DNA from: Njordibacter sp905182035
Lineage (GTDB): Bacteria; Pseudomonadota; Gammaproteobacteria; Pseudomonadales; Balneatricaceae
DNA: 64,000 bases
Direction of reading: 5' to 3'
Assembly (NCBI RefSeq): GCF_047730075.1
Contig: NZ_CP159831.1
Span: 248,001 to 312,000 of the forward strand
The notes beneath the pieces are model-generated. The model ran no database searches and was not told the DNA's origin. It saw nothing but the letters and a program-made list of their open reading frames with translations. Position numbers and translations under genes: made by a program. Each line of letters starts with the position of its first letter. Positions within the stretch are counted from its first letter, which is position 1. This document shows positions 19,812 through 28,031 of the stretch, piece by piece.

Positions 19812-20509
19812 TATTGAGCCATCCATTGTTTTAAAGCAGCGTTTGTGGCTGCGGGTTGTTCGAGTGTAGGAATGTGCCCTGCGTTATGAATTTTCACGAA
19901 GATTACCTGAGATAACAGAGCAACCATACATTCATGTCGATCTAACGGACAAAGCTCATCCTCTTCGCCCATTAGTACTAAACAAGGCTTGTTAAAACTT
20001 GCTAATGTCGCCTGTTGGTCGTGGCGATTCTGCAAGGCCAGTGACTGACGCACAAACGCATCCTTGCCTAAGGTTAATGCCATATCGACGCAGAGCTCAT
20101 CTAATTGAGCATGGGGTTGGTGGCTAGAAAAATAACGCGGCACCATAACCTCACGTACAAGCTGTTCAAGTTGACCTGCTTGAACAGCTTGTATTTGTGG
20201 TTTGCGTGCGGCCTTCACATCGCCTATTTCAGCCCTTGGGTTGGTATTCATCAAAGCCAAGCGGGTGACTCTTTCTGGCGCCTGACGCACTACTTCCATA
20301 GCCACGATGCCGCCCATAGACAGGCCAGCTAGGGCAAATTTTTCTGGCGCTTGAGCCAATACCTGCGTGGCAATTTCAGATATATTGTCAGCACCACCAA
20401 TATAGCCAACCTGACATTCTGCAACGTCCTTTAAAGCCTCAAGCTGTGAGGTGTACATGCGGCGATCACACATCATGCCTGGCAGTAATACTAGGGCGGG
20501 AAGACTCAT
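19811..20509 (-). CDS. Alpha/beta-fold hydrolase
   Basis: A 232-aa serine hydrolase. The oxyanion region is LVLLPGMMCD, the nucleophile elbow is GLSMGG, an acid lies in the MGEEDELCPL region and the catalytic His is in NAGHIPTLEQP. This is the complete triad pattern of esterases and lactonases. The start at 20509 is supported by GAGGG five nt upstream and lies 8 nt after the cupin gene. Within the LacI-controlled cluster it could open a lactone or ester intermediate. The substrate is unknown. Confidence 0.88.
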   Translation of the reverse strand: MSLPALVLLPGMMCDRRMYTSQLEALKDVAECQVGYIGGADNISEIATQVLAQAPEKFALAGLSMGGIVAMEVVRQAPERVTRLALMNTNPRAEIGDVKAARKPQIQAVQAGQLEQLVREVMVPRYFSSHQPHAQLDELCVDMALTLGKDAFVRQSLALQNRHDQQATLASFNKPCLVLMGEEDELCPLDRHECMVALLSQVIFVKIHNAGHIPTLEQPAATNAALKQWMAQ

Positions 20510-20517
20510 GATACCCT

Positions 20518-21474
20518 CTACTTTTTCTGCCAAGTCAAACCTGCTGCATCGCCTGTACCGCTTATACGGTACAAACTAGCTTCGCCAGACACACACACTT
20601 CCAGCCCATGAGCTAGGTTAGGTGGTATCCAACAGGTGTCACCAGGGTTCAATACCAGCTCATGACCCTGCCAACTGAGGTGCCAATGACCCCGAAAAAC
20701 CATAAGCACTTCATGTTGTGGATTCCTGTAAGCATCTGCAGCAATGGACCCTCGGGTGAGCAGTTCTACCTCAAAACCAGGTTTGTCTTTTATCAGTGAT
20801 GCTGCTCCAATAACTGGACAGGGCTTGTTTCTTGCCAACGCCATCATATCCCAGTAACGGGCCACATAATCAGGGACAACCTCGCTAACAGGAGTTTCAG
20901 AAATTTCAGCTAACTGTGCCTCTGATAGCTTGGCCATTGGCTGTTCTCCAGCAGGCAGCACCTGTCCCTTTTTAGTATCGTACAATATGCCAGACTCACT
21001 TAAAACTAAGCCGTGAGATTGCGCAGTTTCCAGTACATGAGGAGCCCAAATAACGCCCCCACCGGAATCATCCCCGCCTAGTATTGCCATGATCATGCCG
21101 TAGTCGGTACCCACATTTTCAAAACCACGAAACACGCGAGTGGGAATGTTAAAGATATCCCCCTCTTGCAAAATCACTTCACCAGCATCTCCATTTAAGC
21201 CCCAAAAAAAACGCCATTTACCACTCAATACAAAAAACACTTCTGCAGTGTTATGAAAATGCAGAGAATTGACGCACTTGGGAGGCTGGCCTGCAGCACC
21301 AATATTGAAGCCAGGTGTGGCTTTAATATGCACATGTTGATCAGGACTTTCGGCTACACCAGCACCGATGATAGTGAAATTTTCTTTTTGATCCGACCCA
21401 GGCGAGTGAGCATCGATAAATGCAGTGCGACATGGCTTCAATTCACCATAACGAACAATTTCTGGTTGTGTCAT
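20518..21474 (-). CDS. Double-cupin protein of the catabolic cluster
   Basis: A 318-aa bicupin. The first cupin (about residues 55-135) shows metal-ligand style residues in LHFHNTAEVFFVLSGKW and GDIFNIPTRVFRGFEN. The second (about 225-305) shows NPQHEVLMVFRGHWHLSW and GDTCWIPPNLAHGLE. The fold covers dioxygenases, isomerases and binding proteins. It resembles gentisate-type bicupins in layout, but I cannot assign a reaction. The start at 21474 has AAGGA 7 nt upstream. It lies between the SnoaL-like gene and the hydrolase in one likely transcript. Confidence 0.85.
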   Translation of the reverse strand: MTQPEIVRYGELKPCRTAFIDAHSPGSDQKENFTIIGAGVAESPDQHVHIKATPGFNIGAAGQPPKCVNSLHFHNTAEVFFVLSGKWRFFWGLNGDAGEVILQEGDIFNIPTRVFRGFENVGTDYGMIMAILGGDDSGGGVIWAPHVLETAQSHGLVLSESGILYDTKKGQVLPAGEQPMAKLSEAQLAEISETPVSEVVPDYVARYWDMMALARNKPCPVIGAASLIKDKPGFEVELLTRGSIAADAYRNPQHEVLMVFRGHWHLSWQGHELVLNPGDTCWIPPNLAHGLEVCVSGEASLYRISGTGDAAGLTWQKK

Positions 21475-21541
21475 ACAGCAATCCTTTTTTGGCAATAACA
21501 TTTCTATCACTCGCTATGGAGTGGCTACTCACAGACCCTTA

Positions 21542-22510
21542 TTAACCTGTTTGCATTAGAATTTGTTTCCAAATTGAGGTCTCATCAAACACAACAAATT
21601 CACGCCGTATGCCATATGGACCAAACTCAGCGTGAGCCGCAGCCATTATATAAACATTGGCGCCAGTGGGTTTGCCGAAACTACCCCAACCGTCATGCTT
21701 ACCCTGCAAGCTGAAACGAATGGCTGCTCGAGGAGGCATCATGGGGTCCTGACGGCCTATTTGGTGATCGATGGTAAGCTCTGCGTTAGGAAAACTAGCC
21801 CTTAAGCCCATCCAAAACCGCTCCGCCGGGCCCCATGAGTGGGAGCTCATGCCACCAGGGTACTCCAGTTGACAGGCTCGATCGTACTCAGCCTTGATGC
21901 AGCTCATTTCAGCACCCATTATGCGGCGCAGGATATCTGCGTACTGCTGGCCGTACTCTTCTTCGTTGCCTTTACCTTTGTAGGGTCCAGGCACATCTAT
22001 GGCTGGCGTAAACGGCTGTACACAATCTTCTGGGCCACCTTCTCGAATGATTAAATCTTCTGCATACTCTTTTGGATCAATGCCTAGTTGGCGCACAACT
22101 GCACCTTGGTCACGAATAAGCCATTCGTCATCAATTTGATTGTTTTTTGCATGACAATCGGCAATAACGCGATATTTCAAAGCCTTACCAGAGGCTTTTC
22201 CATATACTCCGTCACCCAAATGGGTAGCTGTGGTTAGAATACGGTGGGAGGAAAGCATTCCATCCTCAGGGGTACCAGACCAAATTACGTCTTCGCCCAG
22301 TAATTGGCGATCAGGGAATTCGGCGAGGGTTGCCATGGTGGCTGCAATTACATGCTGATTTCCCATAACCATAGATCCAGGGGAACGAACTGGAATATGC
22401 TTGGCATAATAGTGATGCAGGGTGGCTAGGCCACGCTGTTCCCAAATTTCTTTGGTGATACCTAAAATATAGTTGGGAAAATCGTTAAATTTAGTATCAA
22501 AACCTTTCAT
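21542..22510 (-). CDS. SnoaL/NTF2-like protein, divergent paralog
   Basis: A 322-aa protein of the NTF2-like/SnoaL superfamily: cone-shaped alpha+beta barrels used by cyclases, epoxide hydrolases, dehydratases and isomerases. Two NTF2-like halves can be discerned. The first begins ITKEIWEQRGLATLHHYYAKHI and the second begins in the QYADILRRIMGAEMSCIKAEYD region. The C-terminus FVVFDETSIWKQILMQTG is a degenerate version of the NWV-D...Q-G-D motif of its three cluster mates. Start at 22510 forms an ATGA overlap with the LacI gene stop. Confidence 0.8.
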   Translation of the reverse strand: MKGFDTKFNDFPNYILGITKEIWEQRGLATLHHYYAKHIPVRSPGSMVMGNQHVIAATMATLAEFPDRQLLGEDVIWSGTPEDGMLSSHRILTTATHLGDGVYGKASGKALKYRVIADCHAKNNQIDDEWLIRDQGAVVRQLGIDPKEYAEDLIIREGGPEDCVQPFTPAIDVPGPYKGKGNEEEYGQQYADILRRIMGAEMSCIKAEYDRACQLEYPGGMSSHSWGPAERFWMGLRASFPNAELTIDHQIGRQDPMMPPRAAIRFSLQGKHDGWGSFGKPTGANVYIMAAAHAEFGPYGIRREFVVFDETSIWKQILMQTG

Positions 22511-23526
22511 GAATTCCATCCTTCAGGGATGCGGGCAGAGCCACGCACAATAACTGGAGAGCCAATGGCGATTTGCTGACCTTGAAGGCCATCACCGAGT
22601 ATTTGTTCCATCAAAATGCGCACTGTTTCTCGCACCATTTGGTTAGCACGCTGCCGCACAGTGGTTAGATTATAAGCAGGCCATGCCGCAGCTGGTACAT
22701 CGTCATAACTGATCACTGATACATCTTCAGGTACACGTAAACCTAACTCAAAGCGAAGGGTATCCATAACTGCAAAGGCCATATGGTCATTAGCTACAAA
22801 AACTGCATCTGGCCTATCGTCAGAAAACATCCGTCGAGTGGCTTCGCTGGCCTTTTCCATAGAGAAATCACCGGCCTCACGGGCATATAAAGTGGCCCCC
22901 TCTTGCTGCAACGCTGCGGTAAAACCAAACTCGCGATCTCGTTGTGTTGAGGCACCTTCCCAGCCAGCAATGTAACCAATTTTCTTATGCCCGCCAGCCA
23001 ATAAAAATCGTGCAGCTTTGGCCCCGCCTGAAAAATTGTCTGAGGTCACGCAAGATAGGCCTTCTCCATCCTGAGAACGGTTAAACAACACAACTGGAAC
23101 GCCTGCTGAGCGACATCGATCAGCCAACTGTGAAGATAGCGCCACGGACGCGACAATAATGCCCTCAACCTGATAATCAAGTATTTCTTCCACTACCGCA
23201 TCGATATTTTCCGCCGTCTTCGATGGCATGAAAATCAACACATGGTAGCCCTTTTCTTGCAATTGGGTCGATAGTTTTTCAATGGCATCTGGGTAAAATT
23301 GATTTTCCAAGTAGGCCACTACTAAACCGATAATGCGACTCTTGCCAGAAACCATTGCCCGCGCCAGCACGTTGGGACGATAACCCAGTGCAGTGGCTGC
23401 TTTATGCACTTTATCTGTGGTTTTCTTAGAGGCAGAAGCACCTGTAGTATAGACTCGACTAACGGCTGATTGGCTAACGCCTGCTAGCTCCGCAACCTGC
23501 TGAGATGTAACTTTTTCTTTACTCAT
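22507..23526 (-). CDS. LacI-family transcriptional regulator
   Basis: A 339-aa LacI/GalR repressor. The N-terminal helix-turn-helix is VTSQQVAELAGVSQSAVSRVY (residues 6 onward), and the hinge region contains YRPNVLARAM. A periplasmic-binding-protein-like effector domain follows (VIGLVVAYLENQFYPD to the C-terminus). It sits inside the minus-strand arm with 172 bp in front, so it may have its own promoter. The divergent transporter promoter region carries three LacI-type palindromes, the likely targets. The effector is probably the imported substrate or an early intermediate. Confidence 0.95.
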   Translation of the reverse strand: MSKEKVTSQQVAELAGVSQSAVSRVYTTGASASKKTTDKVHKAATALGYRPNVLARAMVSGKSRIIGLVVAYLENQFYPDAIEKLSTQLQEKGYHVLIFMPSKTAENIDAVVEEILDYQVEGIIVASVALSSQLADRCRSAGVPVVLFNRSQDGEGLSCVTSDNFSGGAKAARFLLAGGHKKIGYIAGWEGASTQRDREFGFTAALQQEGATLYAREAGDFSMEKASEATRRMFSDDRPDAVFVANDHMAFAVMDTLRFELGLRVPEDVSVISYDDVPAAAWPAYNLTTVRQRANQMVRETVRILMEQILGDGLQGQQIAIGSPVIVRGSARIPEGWNS

Positions 23527-23698
23527 TAGTCTGCGCTCAACCTCCCATCAACTTCTAAGACACTTGCCATTACCAGCAGCGCAGCATCGGACGTAAGATA
23601 GACCACTGCGCAGGTTGCCGCTGTACCTGAATGCGGGCCTGTAACTATAGCTCTTTTGCACCTTAAACTAAAATTTGGTAATGCTGTAAAAACCATAC

Positions 23699-24748
23699 CT
23701 ACATCTCCGTGGTGGAATGTGGGGAACTTTTTGTGTTGCGGGCTTTATTGAATTCACCCAAGCGTGCAAATACATCGATACCCACTTGATGGTATAAGTC
23801 CAACAAATCGACCAATACCCAATTCTCACGAATTAAACCGCCATCCATACGCCAAAAATCGAGGCTCCGCAGGCTGACCTCTTGCCCACTTGGAGCGATG
23901 CCTAGCCAGCCACCCTGTGTGATGGTTTGCTTCATGTTGGGCCAGCCAGTTACTGCAACATATTCACCTTCACCAAATAAGTGAAAGTCTAATTGATTGT
24001 CATGACTTCCACGATCAGGCATGGCGTTTAAAAATGGAATTTGGTGCCAATTACGAAAACCTGTTATGCCTCGTGATGAGCCAATGCCCGCTGGGCCATA
24101 CCAATTCATACGAGGGTGCCAAAACCGTTGGAGTTGCATTACTTCTGGGCCACCTTGTTTTGGGTGCAGGATCAAGTGGGTTAACATATCAAGTACATGT
24201 TGAACGCTGGCTTCTCCTTGCCCCGGGTGTTTATCACCAATACGCAAACCGTCTTGACTTGCTGGGCCTGGAATGAACCCTTCCCAACCTAAGGAGGGGG
24301 ATAAGGGCCATGCTTGGGCCTGCAACATCACTTCTGGAATGTCCCAAATGGCCTGTATTTCTACAATTTTTCCCTGTTCAAAACGGAAAAATTCATGAAA
24401 ACGCATATGGGTCATATGCCCTGTAGGAGGTATATCTAACCAAGGTGATACAAATGTGCCTAAATAGTGTCCTGCACACCCCACCCATTCATTACCCGCA
24501 GGAGTGATGCCAGACAGTACAATTAAATCCCGCCGCTCAAGGTCTGGCATTGCCAACAATAGGGGTGCATAACAGGTTTCGTAGAGGTGTGTAGGGCCAA
24601 CAATGTCATTAAACGGAAAGCACAGGTGGGTCACTGCATGATCGCCCATCAAACCCTGTAGCAGTGACTTTACGTGATGGCCTTCAAAATCATGCATCGC
24701 ACTTAGCAGCGGCGCTAAAAGTACTTTATTGTCCGCTGCATTAGACAT
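23699..24748 (-). CDS. Two-domain SnoaL/NTF2-like protein
   Basis: A 349-aa protein with two SnoaL-like domains (about 1-160 and 180-335). The first half ends with WDIPEVMLQAQAWP. The second ends with ENWVLVDLLDLYHQVGIDVF, a tail shared with the genes at 26077 and 31329. The domain alignment is clearest against the 338-aa protein at 31329 (shared MHWYGPxGIG-like and FGW/TGWPN segments). Its ATG overlaps the HisD-like stop (TAATG), so the two are translationally coupled and probably act in one pathway. The reaction is unknown. Confidence 0.85.
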   Translation of the reverse strand: MSNAADNKVLLAPLLSAMHDFEGHHVKSLLQGLMGDHAVTHLCFPFNDIVGPTHLYETCYAPLLLAMPDLERRDLIVLSGITPAGNEWVGCAGHYLGTFVSPWLDIPPTGHMTHMRFHEFFRFEQGKIVEIQAIWDIPEVMLQAQAWPLSPSLGWEGFIPGPASQDGLRIGDKHPGQGEASVQHVLDMLTHLILHPKQGGPEVMQLQRFWHPRMNWYGPAGIGSSRGITGFRNWHQIPFLNAMPDRGSHDNQLDFHLFGEGEYVAVTGWPNMKQTITQGGWLGIAPSGQEVSLRSLDFWRMDGGLIRENWVLVDLLDLYHQVGIDVFARLGEFNKARNTKSSPHSTTEM

Positions 24749-26058
24749 TATTGGGCACCAGTTCCATAAGGGACATCTTTATTACCGTATCGACGCACAC
24801 GCAAGTTGCACTGTTCGGCATGGCCAACAAAACCTTCTAGCATACATAAACGAGAGCCATATTCACCAACTAACGTAGCCGCCTCATCTGTGGTTATCTT
24901 TTGATAACTATGGGTTTTAAGGTATTTTCCTACCCACAAGCCACCGGTATAGCGTCCAGCTTTCTTAGTAGGCAAGGTGTGATTAGTACCAATGACCTTG
25001 TCACCGTTAGAGACGTTCGTACGTGGTCCCAAAAACAAGGCGCCATAACACGTCATTTTTTCTAAGAACCAATCATCTCGATCGGTCATGACCTGGACGT
25101 GTTCATAGGCCTTTTCTTCAGACACTTGGAGCATTTCTTGGTGACTGTCACAGACAATAATTTCGCCATAATCCTGCCAACTGACTGATGCTGTGTTTGC
25201 AGTAGGCAAAATTTCTAGCAGACGATCTATTTCTAGTATTGTGGCTTCTGCTAGAGAACGGCTGGTTGTCACTAATGCCGCTGGAGAGTCATAACCGTGT
25301 TCCGCCTGACCAAGCAAATCTGTTGCACACATTTCTGCATCTACGGTATCGTCTGCGATCACCATGGTTTCCGTAGGGCCAGCAAATAAATCAATACCCA
25401 CGCGACCAAATAGCTGCCGCTTGGCTTCCGCGACAAACGCGTTACCTGGGCCCACTAAGAGGTGCACTGGCTCCATAGTCTCTGTGCCTATAGCCATGGC
25501 GCCTACAGCCTGAATGCCACCTAAAACGTAAATTTCGTGGGCGCCGCCTAAGTGCATTGCCGTGATTACAGCAGGGTTTGGTTCGCCGTTGAAAGGTGGT
25601 GTGCAGGCGATAATCCGAGGCACGCCAGCAACACTGGCTGTAGCCACTGACATATGGGCGGATGCCACCATGGGGAATTTCCCTCCTGGCACATAGCAGC
25701 CCACCGATTGCACTGGGATGTGTTTGTGGCCAAGAATTACCCCGGGCATTGTTTCCACTTCAATATCCAACATCGAATCACGTTGGGCTTGGGCAAAGTT
25801 TCGTACCTGCTTTTGGGCAAATTTGATATCTTCCATGTCTCGTGGCGATACCTTAGCCATAATGCGTTGAATGTCTGCCTTTGACAAACGAAAAGATGCA
25901 GGAGCGTAATTATCATGCTTCTGTGCCAAGTCACGCACAGCTTGGTCACCCCGAGCTTCTATGTCGGCTAAAGTTGCTTCTACAACTGCTCTCGTGTGGG
26001 CATCATCTTGGGCCCTATCAGCGTCTGGCTTGCTGCACTTTAAATAGGTAATTGCCAT
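24748..26058 (-). CDS. Histidinol dehydrogenase paralog (HpsN-type alcohol dehydrogenase)
   Basis: A 436-aa HisD-family NAD-dependent zinc enzyme located away from any his gene. Family motifs are kept: the substrate/zinc loop LLGQAEHG, the general-base Glu-His pair in KAYEHVQ, NHTLPT and a C-terminal His in GFVGHAEQ. HisD paralogs of this type, such as HpsN acting on 2,3-dihydroxypropane-1-sulfonate, oxidise an alcohol to a carboxylate in two steps. Here the partners are an ABC importer and SnoaL-like proteins, so a small polyol or hydroxylated substrate is plausible. A strong site (GAGGA) precedes the ATG. True histidinol dehydrogenase activity cannot be excluded from sequence alone. Confidence 0.88.
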   Translation of the reverse strand: MAITYLKCSKPDADRAQDDAHTRAVVEATLADIEARGDQAVRDLAQKHDNYAPASFRLSKADIQRIMAKVSPRDMEDIKFAQKQVRNFAQAQRDSMLDIEVETMPGVILGHKHIPVQSVGCYVPGGKFPMVASAHMSVATASVAGVPRIIACTPPFNGEPNPAVITAMHLGGAHEIYVLGGIQAVGAMAIGTETMEPVHLLVGPGNAFVAEAKRQLFGRVGIDLFAGPTETMVIADDTVDAEMCATDLLGQAEHGYDSPAALVTTSRSLAEATILEIDRLLEILPTANTASVSWQDYGEIIVCDSHQEMLQVSEEKAYEHVQVMTDRDDWFLEKMTCYGALFLGPRTNVSNGDKVIGTNHTLPTKKAGRYTGGLWVGKYLKTHSYQKITTDEAATLVGEYGSRLCMLEGFVGHAEQCNLRVRRYGNKDVPYGTGAQ

Positions 26059-26076
26059 GTTACTTCCTCATTTCAT

Positions 26077-26598
26077 TCACTCGTGGGGCTGCTCTTCGCC
26101 CCGATCAAAAGCTTCCCAGCCTTTACCATTAAAAACGTCTACTCCTAGCTGGGATAGTACGTGGGGAAAATCCACCATCACCCAGTTATCACAAATTTTC
26201 CCATCTATCACCTTCCAAAAATCCATATAGCGAATTTCTACCTTATGTCCAGTGGGCTCCACACCCATAAACACGCCACTATGAATGGCTTCTTGACGGC
26301 CGAATGCGGCAGCCCATTCACCCATATACAGGCGCGCTTCATCAATGCAAACCTTATTGGAAAATGCGGCTTGAAAGGGTTCTTGCCAATGGTTTTGAAA
26401 TTCTTTTAAACCCTGTTTGGTGCCGCAGCCTTGGTTGCCCATCCAGCGAAATGATTCACTAAAAAAATCACCAATGTCAGCAATTCTATGATCATTCAGG
26501 CCATCTACCATGGACTCGATCACGGCACGGGTTGCCGCAGTTTTTGACATGTCAGTGTCGGAGCTGAGCGCGGCTTGTTGTGGTCGACTGCCTTTCAT
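26077..26598 (-). CDS. Single-domain SnoaL/NTF2-like protein
   Basis: A 173-aa single-domain SnoaL-like protein. It has the N-terminal helix with VIESMVDGLNDHRIADIGDFF, an aromatic-rich barrel (FRWMGNQGCG) and the cluster-specific tail DNWVMVDFPHVLSQLGVDVF. It corresponds to one half of the two-domain paralogs. It lies between the ABC ATPase (12-nt gap) and the HisD-like gene (18-nt gap). The start is uncertain: the first ATG lacks an obvious ribosome site, and the next in-frame ATG at 26550 would fit the domain start about equally well. Confidence 0.85.
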   Translation of the reverse strand: MKGSRPQQAALSSDTDMSKTAATRAVIESMVDGLNDHRIADIGDFFSESFRWMGNQGCGTKQGLKEFQNHWQEPFQAAFSNKVCIDEARLYMGEWAAAFGRQEAIHSGVFMGVEPTGHKVEIRYMDFWKVIDGKICDNWVMVDFPHVLSQLGVDVFNGKGWEAFDRGEEQPHE

Positions 26599-26610
26599 TT
26601 TTGTCTCATT

Positions 26611-27657
26611 TTATAATCGTAGACCACTTTGGGCATCAAATAGGTGACATAAGCTAGCAGTGATATGGGCGCTAAAATCAGCTCCAATATTGGTGCGATA
26701 ATCTTTGCCTGCCTTTATTGAGACTAAGCCTTCGCCCACTCGGGCTGTCACCATAGTGGAGTCGCCCAGTAGCTCTAAGGAGAAAACTTGCAGGTTTAAT
26801 TCTGCGGTGGCAGCAGATACGTTGGCATCCTCGGCACGAAAACCTAACGTCACTGGACCATTTAAGCCCACGTCAAAGCCTGGGACTGTCATGTCTTTCG
26901 CCTTAAAGGTGCCATCTTCAAGGCTGCCATTTACTAGATTCATGGCTGGCGAACCAATAAAGCTCGCTACAAAAGAGTTGGCAGGGTTGTCATAAATGTC
27001 AGTAGGCGTGCCTACCTGCTGAACCACTCCCTTGTTCATTACCACTACACGGTCTGCTAAGGTCATAGCCTCTACCTGATCATGGGTCACATAAATAGTG
27101 GTGACCTGCAGTTCATGGGACAGATTTTTGATTTGAGCTCGTGTCGATACCCGTAATTTGGCGTCCAAATTTGACAACGGTTCATCCATTAAAAATACTT
27201 TTGGTTTGCGCACTATGGCTCGTGCTAGGGCCACACGCTGGCGTTGACCACCGGATAGCTCCGCTGGCTTTCTGTGCAAAAACTCTTCTAGCTCTACCAT
27301 TGCAGCAGCCTTCATCACTCGTTGGTGATGATCAGCTTTAGGGACTTTACGCACCTTCAATGGGAATCGAATGTTTTCATAGACGTTCATATTGGGATAC
27401 AAGGCGTAGCTTTGAAATACCATTGCCACATCCCGATCTTTCGGATCAAGGCCGTTGACTACTCGTCCATCTATAACAATCTCGCCCTCAGTCACTGCCT
27501 CTAACCCTGCAATCATGCGCATGGTGGTAGTTTTGCCACAGCCAGAGGGGCCGAGTAGTACCAGAAATTCTTTATCTGTGATGGTTAAATCAAAGTTATC
27601 GACACCAACGAAGCTGCCCCAGCGTTTGCCAATATTGCGGAGCTTTATTTCTGCCAT
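26611..27657 (-). CDS. ABC transporter ATP-binding protein, MalK/UgpC (CUT1) type
   Basis: A 348-aa importer ATPase with Walker A GPSGCGKTTT, Q-loop VFQSYALYPNMNV, signature LSGGQRQR, Walker B VFLMDEPLSNLD and H-loop VTHDQ. A C-terminal OB/TOBE regulatory domain (about 240-348) is typical of sugar and polyol importers. It is transcribed away from the binding protein and permeases and presumably energises them. The start at 27657 has an AGGGTCGG element upstream. An ATG 33 nt further upstream would add residues unlike the family. Confidence 0.93.
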   Translation of the reverse strand: MAEIKLRNIGKRWGSFVGVDNFDLTITDKEFLVLLGPSGCGKTTTMRMIAGLEAVTEGEIVIDGRVVNGLDPKDRDVAMVFQSYALYPNMNVYENIRFPLKVRKVPKADHHQRVMKAAAMVELEEFLHRKPAELSGGQRQRVALARAIVRKPKVFLMDEPLSNLDAKLRVSTRAQIKNLSHELQVTTIYVTHDQVEAMTLADRVVVMNKGVVQQVGTPTDIYDNPANSFVASFIGSPAMNLVNGSLEDGTFKAKDMTVPGFDVGLNGPVTLGFRAEDANVSAATAELNLQVFSLELLGDSTMVTARVGEGLVSIKAGKDYRTNIGADFSAHITASLCHLFDAQSGLRL

Positions 27658-27674
27658 GATATCCGACCCTATAA

Positions 27675-27690
27675 TTACATACGTATGCAA
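27675..27690. promoter_or_regulatory. LacI-family operator-like palindrome O1
   Basis: TTACATACGTATGCAA: the inner ten bases CATACGTATG are a perfect palindrome centred on CG, and the outer TT/AA also pair. LacI/GalR operators typically have this central CG and about this length. It ends 18 bp upstream of the ATPase start codon, a position suited to repression of the minus-strand arm. Confidence 0.55.
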
Positions 27691-27917
27691 AAATTATCAG
27701 AATTTATTCATTCCGGCAATAGATATCGTGCTAAATTAGTTGATTTAATCGTTTATTTTGAGGTTGTTATTATTTTCGACAATCATAGTTTAAAAATATA
27801 TTTGGCATTATTATATATTTTATTTAATTAAAACAATTAGTTGTGTTTGTATTCGCATATTACTTACTGACTGAGCACTTAAATAGTTGCCAAGCTCTGT
27901 AAAAAAATAGTAGAATT

Positions 27918-27933
27918 TTGCTTACGCATGCAA
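27918..27933. promoter_or_regulatory. LacI-family operator-like palindrome O2
   Basis: TTGCTTACGCATGCAA shares 14 of 16 positions with the ideal palindrome TTGCATACGTATGCAA implied by O1. It lies about 98 bp upstream of the binding-protein start, a promoter-proximal location for the plus-strand arm. Confidence 0.5.
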
Positions 27934-27963
27934 ACCTTTTCTAATATTATTGAAGTGATGTGG

Positions 27964-27979
27964 AAGAATACGTATGTAA
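27964..27979. promoter_or_regulatory. LacI-family operator-like half-conserved site O3
   Basis: AAGAATACGTATGTAA keeps the core TACGTATG and one good flank. It matches the ideal palindrome at 12 of 16 positions. It lies 46 bp downstream of O2 centre to centre, in the likely untranslated leader of the binding-protein gene. Weaker than O1 and O2. Confidence 0.4.
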
Positions 27980-28031
27980 AACAAGGCCGCACTGGTCTTA
28001 CATTAATAAATTTAAAGAGGATGCGTTCATC

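Larger units (their letters stand above)
27658..28031. promoter_or_regulatory. Divergent promoter region of the catabolic island
   Basis: A 374-bp AT-rich gene-free region between the minus-strand ABC ATPase arm and the plus-strand binding-protein arm. It must hold promoters for both arms. It contains three palindromes with a central CG, listed separately: one near the ATPase side and two near the binding-protein side. I could not fix the -10/-35 elements. The spacing of about 240 and 290 bp between the distal and the two proximal operators would permit DNA looping. Confidence 0.6.

Noticed and set aside
24748..26058. Biosynthetic hisD
   Set aside because: No other his gene is nearby and the gene is coupled to SnoaL-like and transporter genes. 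A catabolic paralog is more likely.
27960..28031. Upstream in-frame extension of the binding-protein gene
   Set aside because: It would place 24 charged residues before the signal peptide and has no ribosome site. The ATG at 28032 with AGAGG fits much better.
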